Positions 48,954-58,406 of a stretch of 64,000 bases of DNA are shown here, in pieces. The notes beneath the pieces are model-generated. The model was not told the DNA's origin, searched no databases, and worked only from the letters and a program-made list of their open reading frames with translations. The stretch is from Glossina fuscipes (taxonomy: Eukaryota > Arthropoda > Insecta > Diptera > Glossinidae). A program made the translations under genes and the position numbers. Positions within the stretch are counted from its first letter, which is position 1. Each line of letters opens with the position of its first letter. The stretch covers positions 43,861,561-43,925,560 of the forward strand of contig NW_023998414.1 in NCBI RefSeq assembly GCF_014805625.2. Direction: 5' to 3'.

Positions 48954-48998
<45 letters not shown>
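48954..48998 (+). repeat. (CA)n microsatellite, unoccupied
   Basis: About 22 pure CA units without a retrotransposon insertion, in contrast to the CA tracts at 29,609 and 56,099. Confidence 0.95.
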
Positions 48999-49000
<2 letters not shown>

Positions 49001-50414
49001 GGAATTATTTATTGATTATTCTATTCATATATTCATTTATTTATTTATTTTTCCATTCATAATGTAAATATGCTCTCTTATGTATATTTTTATGTGTATT
49101 TCGTGATAATATTAATAATAACAGGTCAGGGAATAAGTACATCAAGTGCTTAATTGATTTTCGTTAAATACATTTTACATAAGTTTTTATATCCATCACC
49201 GCGTCACACATCAACCATGCTCATTCAATTTCAATTTTGACAAAATCCGTCAAGATTTTAATATTACCCTGGCAAATGATAAAATGATGAAATTATTTGT
49301 CAAAGATAATTATTTAATTTTTGTTGAGATTGTATTTGTTTACATCATCAAAGGAATTGAGTTTTCATATGCAATGTCATGGATTCGTTTATCAGGTTAC
49401 GTTCGTTACTTAAGTCATTGAATCAATCCTAGGTGATGGACACGTGAAAAATTCGCCTTTTAACCGAATTCCGATTTAATTTGTGTTTCATTTTCCTTTT
49501 TTGTTCTTTTTTTTAACGCTTTCTACTTTCTTTATTACTTGCTGTTTTAAATAAGTGGGCCTTTATTATTAATTCTCTCAGACGATTTTCATTACAACTT
49601 TTCAATGTTTTTTTTTTTTTTATATTCTCTTTGATAAAATAATCTAGAAAAAGTTTCTTTCTTTTATTGTTGTTGTTTGTTTATGTGGGTCGTTTATCTC
49701 ATTTTCTTAAATAGGTTTTTTTCTTTAGTTAAACTTGATTTAATTGACTGCTAAAAAGTAAGATTTATTTTTGTAAGTCGTGATTTCCTCAATTTTTTTT
49801 TTTTTTTTTTATTTAAAATTATTTATGCAATTTTTTTCTTTGTTTTATTATTCTTCTATTCGTTTTTAGAACTGTTTTTCTTTATTTAAATTCAGGTTTA
49901 AGTCTTTTAGTTTTAGGTGTAAAAAATTAAATTAAGTCATAACCCAGATCAAGCGAGAATATTGCGGAAGATAAAGTCGACAATCTGGCCCTCTCTTATA
50001 CCACATTGTCATGAACGTGTGGTGTGGCACGAATCTCCTTCAGTGGTTCTTTCTTGCTTGTTTTTTTTTTTTTTTTTGTAAACTTGAGCAGAGAGAACAG
50101 GCAACCGACTCATATATGAAAAAAGCATTTACTTTTCTTTTTGCGAGACCTTTTGAAAATTCTTTACTAGAAAATTAAATTTTGATGTCTAGCAGAAGAA
50201 AAGTACTAGGCATAATCATCGCGAATCTAATAACTAATGCTTTAAAAAAGTACGCTTGAATTTGCTGAATATTAATCCTCCTCATCCACTTTCTGTTACC
50301 CATGTGACGCCACTGTATTTCTTATACGAGTTCCTATCTCGACACAGAGTGATCATTATTTGAAACTGTTAATTAAGGAGTCATCAGTAGGTAAAATAAG
50401 AAAAAAATAAATAA

Positions 50415-51112
50415 AACAAGTAAGAGCATTATAGTCGGACAAGGGCGACCATTAGCCCCACCCTACACCACATTGTTTGGCACAATTCTTATTTTTGTAT
50501 GAACTTTGAATTTTCTGCTCTATAAAGGATAAATTTTCGTAAAAATCCTTATTACGGTAATATCCAAAAAGTAGGCCGGGATGGTCCAAGTTTGAGGCAA
50601 TTAATTTTTTAATGTTCAATTCCTCTTATGATATAATTTTCATCATGAAGCATTGGAAATTATACTTTTTTTCGTATGAACATCAGTTATCATTTTACGA
50701 GGGGACTCAAAAATTGCCATAATCGGTCCAAAGTTTTCATACCAATTTAAAATGCTCAAATACTACTACTTAGCCACTTTTGCTGAGAAATTTTGAAAAT
50801 TGCAATTTCTTTCATTATAACGACTTTTCAGAATAGGGCGTTATATAGGGAATGGTCGAAAAAGTGGACCGATCCGAACCATTTTCAATAGCGTTCGTCC
50901 TTGGGTAGAAAACGCGCCACTGTACCAAATTGCATCGAAATATCTAACAAATTGCGATCTATACTTAGAACACAAATTTGCATGGACAGACATCAGACGG
51001 ACAGGTGGACAGACAGGCTTGATCGGTGAGCTTATCTGAACCTCTTCTGCGTGTTATATACGACTGCAATAAATTCATATAAGCTGTACCACAGATGGCG
51101 TAGGGTATGTAA
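50415..51112 (+). repeat. dispersed repeat family 2, copy 2
   Basis: Parallels 19,669-20,340 over the whole length, including 'tactactacttagccacttt', 'gacttttcagaatagggcg', 'gacggacaggtggacagac' and 'ctgtaccacagatggcgtag'. It has an extra stretch around 50,845-50,885 ('gggaatggtcgaaaaagtgg') absent from copy 1. Confidence 0.75.
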
Positions 51113-52235
51113 GTACGCTTGCAAGGAGTTATAAATGAGTTAGAAATTCTCGCATAATACTTGAAGCAATTGATGGGAACATGTTGTCAGGTAAAGGTTC
51201 CACTCAACACAACTCAGTTTAAATTGTGTCGCATTAATATAAATAAGTTTCACGTACAAAATCGTATTTCGATTCTGCAACATTTAATGGAATCTTTGTG
51301 TTTAGTGATCAAACGTAGTATTCTAAAAAAAAAAAAACATCATAAGTCACAAGGGTTTCCCTTTTTTGGTGGCTTCTTTGACTTAATATCTCATCGACTT
51401 TACTATAAGTCGGTATTTAAATGTTTTATTGCAATTATTCTTCTTTCGGAATACGAAAGTTGATACAAAATCGGAAAAAGTGTAATAAGAAAAGAACAGA
51501 ATAGACTTCTAAAAATCTTCACGTAACAGTGACTACTTTTGCGTTCTAAATGGGCAAAACGCCCAGACATATATCGGACTTTTCTGAATTTCTGCAGATT
51601 ACTCTGAATAGTTTTAATATACCAAGCAGCCCCATCTTTGTGTGTGCGGTCATGTTGCTTTCAAAATAATACTGTTCTTTTCTTTTCTTATTAAGCATAC
51701 GATCACGTTTTCGATCAAATCTTCATTAAGAACGCGACGATGCAGTTGTATGGTAAACACGGAAGAGCCTTATATTGATGAAAACAATAAAAAGTAGGAG
51801 ATGAGCAGTAAATTTAAATCCATCATATATAAAAAGTGTTCAATTGCATCTCTTTGTGTAACTTCTCTGTAGTTATAGTTGTTCAGCAGGGATAAAAAGT
51901 GACTATCAACTTTCTCATGTATTTATCGGAGAAAGGTCCTTCTTTAGTCGTGTTGAATGCCTCTGCAATAGTCTGCTTGTATTTCAATCATCATTCTTTA
52001 GGTTCGTGCATTTCAATTCAAACTTTTCAAAACACTAACTGGCGATATTTTTATCTATCAAAAAAGCATTTTCTGCCACGATCCATGACAATGCCAAACA
52101 TGATTGCTTACCAAATCAACTGCTGGTCAGTTGTAATTACCTTTCGTAAATCAATATTTTTGTTGATTTGATAAAGATTGTTTTAGTCATAAGCTAAAGT
52201 CATTCCAAATGGACTTCTTTAGTAAGAAAAGAAGC
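51113..52235. other. intergenic DNA without recognised features
   Basis: A 90-codon plus frame at 51,899-52,171 shows no recognisable domain. Nothing else seen. Confidence 0.4.
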
Positions 52236-52942
52236 AAGTAAGAAAATATTATTCGGTCGTGACCGAAAACTTTACACCCATCCCCGTTATCCTAAAAACG
52301 GCAAAAAAAATAAAAGAACTAAACTTTCATGCTCTCTCGTATAAGCGTATGGGCGTTATAGGCTCACTTCCAAAATTCGATATCTTGTTACTCGCTAACG
52401 AACAGACAGACATATGGATAGACGAACAGACGAACAGAGGGACATGTTTACGTGCATGTCAAATTTGAAATTGCCCAAGAATTTATATATTTTATGGGGT
52501 TTCTGAAGCTACGTGGCTTGCGCATTATAAAGGTATAGAAAAAAAATTAAATTTCGATAAACCGCACACTACTATTGGATGGGTGCGATCAAATTTTCGT
52601 AGAATTTTCTGCTGTAGTTTATGAGTAATTAGCACAAATTCATTTTTTATTCCATTGAAAACTGGAAAGGTGCTCTCATTTCACTTGATAATGTGTACGA
52701 GTCCTTCGACCGATTTGGCTCATTATTAATATCAGCCTGCGTGCAAGAACTTCCAATTTATCTGCATTAAATGCGAAGTGGACAGCTTCATTTTTGCGGC
52801 CAGGAGTATATCTACAACAGATATTGCCGGACAAACGGGCAGACGGACATGCCTAAATCGATTTAGAATTTGATGCTGATCAAGAATATATATACTTTGC
52901 TGTGTCTCTGAAGCTTCTTTCATTCGGTGATGGGTATAAAAA
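52236..52942 (+). repeat. dispersed repeat family 1, well-preserved copy
   Basis: Begins with a perfect inverted repeat TTCGGTC-GT-GACCGAA (52,252-52,267), then 'acacccatccccgttatcc', and ends 'ttcggtgatgggtata', giving inverted ends. Two gacaga-type modules (about 52,400-52,445 and 52,828-52,850) and 'aatttgatgctgatcaagaa' lie inside. Confidence 0.8.
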
Positions 52943-52970
52943 GGCAATAGTGGAAACTCTCTGAGAACCG

Positions 52971-52982
52971 GAGAGAGAGAGC

Positions 52983-53024
<42 letters not shown>
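52971..53024 (+). repeat. (GA)n microsatellite, imperfect
   Basis: GA tract with a few interruptions immediately after the family 1 copy. Confidence 0.9.
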
Positions 53025-53028
<4 letters not shown>

Positions 53029-54949
53029 AAGCATTTAAAAGTGAATATCTCTGATTTTCCTTTAAGCGCAAATGAGTTCTCATCATTAACATCAGATTGA
53101 AGGCTGGGTGAAATGAAGTTTAGTTAAGATCGCTTATCATATTAGAAAGCGTCACACTTTCGCTCCTCGATCGGATCAATTCTCTAAAGTATTTGCTAAA
53201 ACTAATCTTCTCTAAAACAAACATTTGCTAACATTACTGAGGCTTCCATTTCTAGATGACCTCGGCAAAAGGTGTTCAGAATTTCAAGTTGTAAGGACAT
53301 ATCATATACAAACAGAATTGCGTTTGCTATCGCACATTAAAACTGAGAGTTAATCAAGAATTTTTTATTATATTTACTTAAAATTTTATCATATATTCAT
53401 CATTATTATTATTGTTATTATTATTGTTTTTTAACCATACACTAATAAATAAAATTAATAAAGATTTAAATGTTTATTACTGATATTTATGGAGGTTTTG
53501 CATTATTTTTTTTTATAAATATTTTCAAGTAATTTGTATTCGTATTGATAAACATACGTGGAGATTGCATATTCATCTATTTCGATTGAATCAAGATCCA
53601 GCTTGATTACAATTTTTGAAATATGATTTTCAATATTTATATATAATAAGGATATGTTGTTATTAATACATTTTTTATTTATTTATTTATTTCATCGATT
53701 TTTTAATCATTTTTTTTTTTAATTTTCATGCCATCATCATAGCAAAGTAAAAATATTTCATATAAAGTTTTTTTTCCATTTGAATTCAATTTTTTGTAAT
53801 TGCAGTCACTTCGTCAGAAATGTGTGTGGAACACAAAAACATTTCTTTCCAAAAGCTATCCTAGTTGTTACCGGAAATGCCAGCTCAAAATGCCGTATAA
53901 AATGTGAACTAATGAAAGAGTTCTTGCTTTAGTTTGAAACGAAACTAAAAATGGAAAATGAATTCAATAAAAACTTTATCGATTTACAGAAAAAGGAAAA
54001 TATATAATCGTAAATAGGTATATGTGAGAAAAATTAATTGCTTTGGGTGGCTAAAAATTTGACAAACTACTGAGCATCTACTTTCATATATTCCGCATGG
54101 AAACACAGGCAAATGGTAATTATATTCTAATCATATTCAAATCAAGCATAAAACGCGGTTGCGGTTTTCCCGGATTCCCCGATGCAAACGAACGTTTGAT
54201 TATAATCGCACATTTCTTTGTAATTCTTGATGATGGCGGAAAGTAGCGCAATAAGAAATCGTTTTAATAATAATATTTGTATGACGTAATACGTTAAACA
54301 GAAAACATATTTTAAAAGAGAACAACAAAAAAGATGGTAGAAAGAATTTTTTGCTTTCTTAGCACTTCTCCTTCTAAATGCTTTCAAAGCAGGTTGACAA
54401 CGTACACAAATATTTATCCGAGACTTGATGAAATTGACATATGGGGACATCAGCAAAACGAGCGAATCGATATGAAGATATGCCTGCCGTCTGCCTCCTA
54501 TCTGTCTGTCTGTCTGTCCGTCCATAGAAACCATAATTACGCTGCCAAACGCCTAGAACAATCAACTTAATCTTCATTTTTTTTTTTGTATCATCCTCGT
54601 TAACCTATCATTATCGAAAACCGATAATTTCATGCCTTTTTCTAAATTCTCAATATTGGCTGTATTAAAAGTTTGCTCGTAAAAGTTTCTTCACTGGAGA
54701 TTCAGCTAACAGGTAAAAAACTTGTCGAATTATGACCTCAAGTACTTGCGACGCGAACGTCGCGTGACGAACGATCGATCGCAGATAAATGTACAAAAAC
54801 ATGGCGCTGTTTTCTATGGGAGTTGCTGTAGTATCTCCACAAAATTGGAAAAAATTGGTCAAGCCTACCAAACCTTATACTGTATCATGCTTTCATATTT
54901 TTCCGGCACCTTTATGCGACAGCTATGTTGAAAAATACGATAGTTTGTA
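53025..54949. other. intergenic DNA without recognised genes
   Basis: A+T-rich with ATT/TTA repeats at about 53,401-53,430 and 53,680-53,700. A 'ctgtctgtctgtctgtccgt' cluster at 54,501-54,522 suggests an inverted repeat-family remnant. Confidence 0.4.
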
Positions 54950-55412
54950 GTGTATACATTCTTGGCCAGTTTCACATTTGGAATGCATCCAAACTTGCCC
55001 GTGTGTTCGTCTCTCCATCTGTCCGTTTACCAAACTATGTAGAAGCTGTGGTCAACATTCTCTCGTCAGCTGAAATGAAGATATCGGCTAGTAATTTGCG
55101 AAAGAGTTGGAAAATGATCCAAAGTGGTCAAAGGACACGCCTATAACACCCACACGTCTATGCAACAAAAACCGAAAACATGGTTGCTTCCCAAGATTTT
55201 TTCATCGTTACTCATAACCTACACCACACAACACAAAAAATAAATTCATACTTTTACTAAAAAAACAGAACAGAAAAAACAGTCGGCCATGCTAATATTA
55301 TAGAGTATGGGAATTGAGTTTTCTAGTTGTTATTTTTAGGGTTTAATAGGATAATGTTGATGAGTATAAATGATTCGGTCTCAACCGAAGCAATATAATT
55401 TTCTTACTCCTT
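54950..55412 (-). repeat. dispersed repeat family 1, inverted diverged copy
   Basis: On the minus strand it starts AGTAAGAAAATTATATTGC, then CTTCGGTTGAGACCGAATC, and carries CTCTATAATATTAGCATGGC and the gacagatgga-type module near 55,010-55,025. Confidence 0.6.
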
Positions 55413-56077
55413 TTGTTGTGTTATGTCGGCCGGAGCAAAATATGAGAAGAACAATTGTAAGGGTGTGGTGACGGTATAAAGTTATTTATAGTTTCCATTT
55501 TATGGAAGATTGTTAAGATAAGTATTATAGATTTGTGCGCCGTAAGTCCAGTTATTTTTTAAACGTGACTTAGCTGTGAAGTGTAGTCTACTCTCTTACT
55601 TTTGTTGATCGTAATCTACAATTTTTTGCAATGTGGACTAATAGATGTGCAAATGGTGGATAGGCAGGTAGACAGGCAGACATGTACTAAACGATTTTGT
55701 AATTTGCTAACGCACATGCAATTTAGGAGTGAAGATATCGTGAAAACTTGAAAAAAGAGGGAAGAATTTAATTTTATTTACACAAAAAGTTAGTTTAGTG
55801 TAATTGCTTTTTTTTCAATTTTTTTTTATTTTGTCCAAATGTCTAGAAAAAGTTTTAACAACTAAAGAAATTTTATACAAAATTGAAGTAAAAGAGTGCA
55901 AAATAATAATTCTAAATAAAAGAGTATTAAACAATTTTCTGCAATGCTTGCATCCTTTCACAAGTCTAGTTTGTACAATCAATATAAATATACAGGGCGG
56001 AAAGGTGAAGAAATGTTATACTTTACTTACTTATAAAATATACTACTTACACTGACATACATATGCACATGCACATG
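55413..56077. other. intergenic DNA with a small repeat-family trace
   Basis: 'gtagacaggcagacatgtac' near 55,668-55,690 is reminiscent of family 1; no gene seen. Confidence 0.4.
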
Positions 56078-56081
56078 CCCC

Positions 56082-56112
<31 letters not shown>

Positions 56113-56120
56113 ACACACAG
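56078..56120 (+). repeat. C run plus (AC)n, 5' flank of the Waldo-like insertion
   Basis: About 21 C followed by about 11 AC units, ending exactly where the retrotransposon fragment starts. The long C run may be an assembly or polymerase-slippage artefact. Confidence 0.9.
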
Positions 56121-56590
56121 ATTCGGGCACGACAGTTCGCCTAACTGCCCGGTATGTGAGGATATGGAGGAGGACGCAGAACACGTAATGCTCTACTGCA
56201 ACAGGTTCGAGAATGGGCGGCCTCAAGTGCCACCTAACGAGATAACAAGCGCAATGGTTGGCAGTCCAGCAGCCTGGAACGCCGTAGACGCATTCGCCAG
56301 CAATACTCTCGTGGAGTTGCGGCGATTGGAGAGGCAACGGGTGGAGAGCAGAGGGAGTGGAAGCCGATAGTGCATTCCACTGAGGTCCCACCATCAGGAG
56401 CGTGCTAGCGACAACCAGCCCCCGCGAAGTAATACCTAACGGTGGTTCCGCGGGGGAGAGTGGTAGAAGGAGTGTGTGTGTGGGGGGGTAGTTTTTAGTA
56501 CGTATGCGCCAGGGATGGCGAATCGTGCATGCTGCTACTAAGACCCAGCAGTATCTTTCGAAGATTTTCTACCTCCAGCTCACAGAGCAA

Positions 56591-56607
<17 letters not shown>
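56121..56607 (+). mobile_element. Waldo-like R1-clade retrotransposon, 5'-truncated copy in a CA repeat
   Basis: The plus strand encodes the ORF2 C terminus in frame: RHDSSPNCPVCEDMEEDA, then EHVMLYCNRF (a Cys/His finger, CxxC-H-C type), WNAVDAF, LVELRRLERQR and a stop at about 56,370. A G+C-rich 3' UTR of about 215 bp follows, ending 'ccagctcacagagc' and a poly-A tail of about 19. (AC)n lies on both sides. The intact C-terminal frame suggests a younger insertion than 29,641-30,048. Confidence 0.85.
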
Positions 56608-56645
<38 letters not shown>

Positions 56646-56670
56646 CAAACACACACAACAATAAACACAC
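56608..56670 (+). repeat. (CA)n microsatellite, 3' flank of the Waldo-like insertion
   Basis: CA repeats with occasional CAAA interruptions, continuing the repeat interrupted by the insertion. Confidence 0.9.
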
Positions 56671-56783
56671 ATATTGACTTTATGTGACATTTAAGTTGGG
56701 AGCTTCGCTATAATCTAAAACGAAAATAATATCAATATTTGCTTCTTTTTGAACTGCACTGTCAATATAGTTTCATCATCATT

Positions 56784-57041
56784 CTACACATTTTCCGGCT
56801 CTGGCAATTTCCGCTCACAACAGTGACATACCAAAGCGCTTAATCTCTGGCCCAGAGCTGACCACACAGTCATCGACATCGAAGAGGAAATATTGCAGCT
56901 AGAAGTCTGTACACCGGCTGACTTAGTCATTGGTTTTGCCATCGGCAGACCTTGCTGATGCTCTTGATGCTTCTGCATCAAGGCGGCCAAGGCGCCATTA
57001 TTCGACAAAGAGTTAGTGGTCGTCTCTGAGCTACCGCGTTG
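56784..57041 (-). CDS. Pde9: Pde9 candidate stop-codon readthrough extension
   Basis: Directly after the TGA at 57,044-57,042 and in the same frame lie 85 sense codons, beginning QRGSSETTTNSLSNNGALAA and ending RKLPEPENV before TAG at 56,786-56,784. The stretch contains AALMQKHQEHQQGLPMAKP and WSALGQRLSALVCHCCERK and is as G+C-rich and non-repetitive as exon D, unlike the non-coding sequence around it. The stop context is TGA-C, known to be leaky in flies. Alternatives: a recent CGA-to-TGA mutation, a sequencing error, or an unrecognised splice. Confidence 0.6.
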   Translation of the reverse strand, partial: QRGSSETTTNSLSNNGALAALMQKHQEHQQGLPMAKPMTKSAGVQTSSCNISSSMSMTVWSALGQRLSALVCHCCERKLPEPENV

Positions 57042-58406
57042 TCAAATTTTTGGTGGTTCAGTCGCTGAAGAGCCCAAATCAATACTAAGACTAGGTTCGG
57101 CGGCGTCGCCTAAATTAGTTGGCGTAAGTACGCTAGAGAGGCCACCAGTAGTAATCAGTATCGTATCACTAGCATCGACACTGCCTATTCGGATAGGCGG
57201 AGGCATGCAAGTAGGCATCTCACTGCCAGTTCCACTGCTGCTGTGTAAAGTGTTATTACTGTTGTTTACGTCGCCCAGACCACCACCATCATGGCGAGAG
57301 CTTTTGCGGCTGCTGTCTCCGCCACCGCCACTACTGCTGCTATAACGAGGATTACTGCGATTACAGGGTACATCTAAACTGTAGGCACGATGACGTCCTG
57401 CGGCCGCCGCTGCAATTAAGTCCTGTTGATGTTGAACAAGTTGCGTTTGCCTTAAACTGGGCGACTGCAGGTTATTTGAGATAGTACAACAAATGCCAGT
57501 AGGTTTACCCGTAAGTGGATCTACATACGTTCCACTACGTGGGCCAGTTATGGTGGCAGCATGAGCTGTATTATTGTTACGCATCGAGCAAGGGCTACTG
57601 CGTGTGCTACCGAAACGTTTGGAACTCTTGTCAAAGGAAAAACTAAAATATTCGGAGAACTGTTTAAGGCGTGCTTTCCACGACGATTTCGGTGGTGCGG
57701 TTATTTCAGTGCTGTGTGGACCCGTAACACCGTTCAATGTGTTATTGGCAGCGACAGACGTTGCCGTTGTACAAATATGCTGTCTGGGCTGTAATATTTG
57801 CGTAGGCGACATATTACCATTGGAGGACATTGTAGACATATTAATAATATTGTGCTGATTGGCTGTGGCAGTGATTGTAGTCTGTAGTGTCAACGATGCA
57901 GGCTGAGCCACGTTATTGACAGCGGTGGTGACATTACTTCCGGTGGTACTATCGCTAATAGAACCTTCCAAATTTGGCACTAGCTGAGATGTATCACTCA
58001 ATGTGTGATTAGTGTTACCATTTGCGGTACTTATTTGCTGATTCATGTTCATATCTTCGGCCAAGCGACAAATGACCGTTGAAGCTTCCAAGCTGCTGCG
58101 ATTGTGACGATTATAAAAGACATTACTATCAGATATGACCTGCTGCAAGCCATCCGATGAACGACGATTATTTGTGCTATACTGATCCAAGCTGACCGCA
58201 CGATTTGAACTGAAATGCCCTCGATTTGCATGGTAGCCATGAATATTACCATAAGAATTGCGTATGCGTTGACCACTGCTGCACATTTCCCCAATCATAG
58301 ATGGACGCTTCTCACGTGATGATTTGCGTGACGTGGAATGCGACGACTTTGAACGATTACTACTGCCTTCGGTGTCGACTTTAAATTTTGAAGTCTTTTC
58401 GGCAAC
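57042..58406 (-). CDS. Pde9: Pde9 exon D (long disordered tail) to first stop
   Basis: Acceptor TTTTCAAG at 58,407, then VAEKTSKFKVDTEGSSNRSK in phase 0. It holds 454 open codons, with G+C content well above the surroundings and no recognisable domain; Ser, Asn, Thr and Arg dominate. It ends ATEPPKI-TGA. Confidence 0.82.
   Translation of the reverse strand, partial: VAEKTSKFKVDTEGSSNRSKSSHSTSRKSSREKRPSMIGEMCSSGQRIRNSYGNIHGYHANRGHFSSNRAVSLDQYSTNNRRSSDGLQQVISDSNVFYNRHNRSSLEASTVICRLAEDMNMNQQISTANGNTNHTLSDTSQLVPNLEGSISDSTTGSNVTTAVNNVAQPASLTLQTTITATANQHNIINMSTMSSNGNMSPTQILQPRQHICTTATSVAANNTLNGVTGPHSTEITAPPKSSWKARLKQFSEYFSFSFDKSSKRFGSTRSSPCSMRNNNTAHAATITGPRSGTYVDPLTGKPTGICCTISNNLQSPSLRQTQLVQHQQDLIAAAAAGRHRAYSLDVPCNRSNPRYSSSSGGGGDSSRKSSRHDGGGLGDVNNSNNTLHSSSGTGSEMPTCMPPPIRIGSVDASDTILITTGGLSSVLTPTNLGDAAEPSLSIDLGSSATEPPKI

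Larger units (their letters stand above)
46287..50414. other. long A+T-rich tract with plus-strand T bias
   Basis: About 4 kb with no coding frame. Many T runs (for example 48,428-48,443 and 49,794-49,811), TTTATTTATTTA strings near 47,930 and 49,030, TA/TATG repeats at 47,572-47,650, (GA)n at 48,659-48,697 and (CA)n at 48,954-48,998. It could be an extended UTR or simply degenerate intergenic DNA. Confidence 0.4.

Noticed and set aside
48954..48998. CRISPR-like or satellite array
   Set aside because: It is a simple CA dinucleotide repeat; no spacer-repeat structure exists anywhere in the window.
57016..57858. Long plus-strand frames opposite Pde9 exon D (109, 77 and 94 codons)
   Set aside because: They are antisense shadows of a Ser-rich coding exon with no domain of their own.
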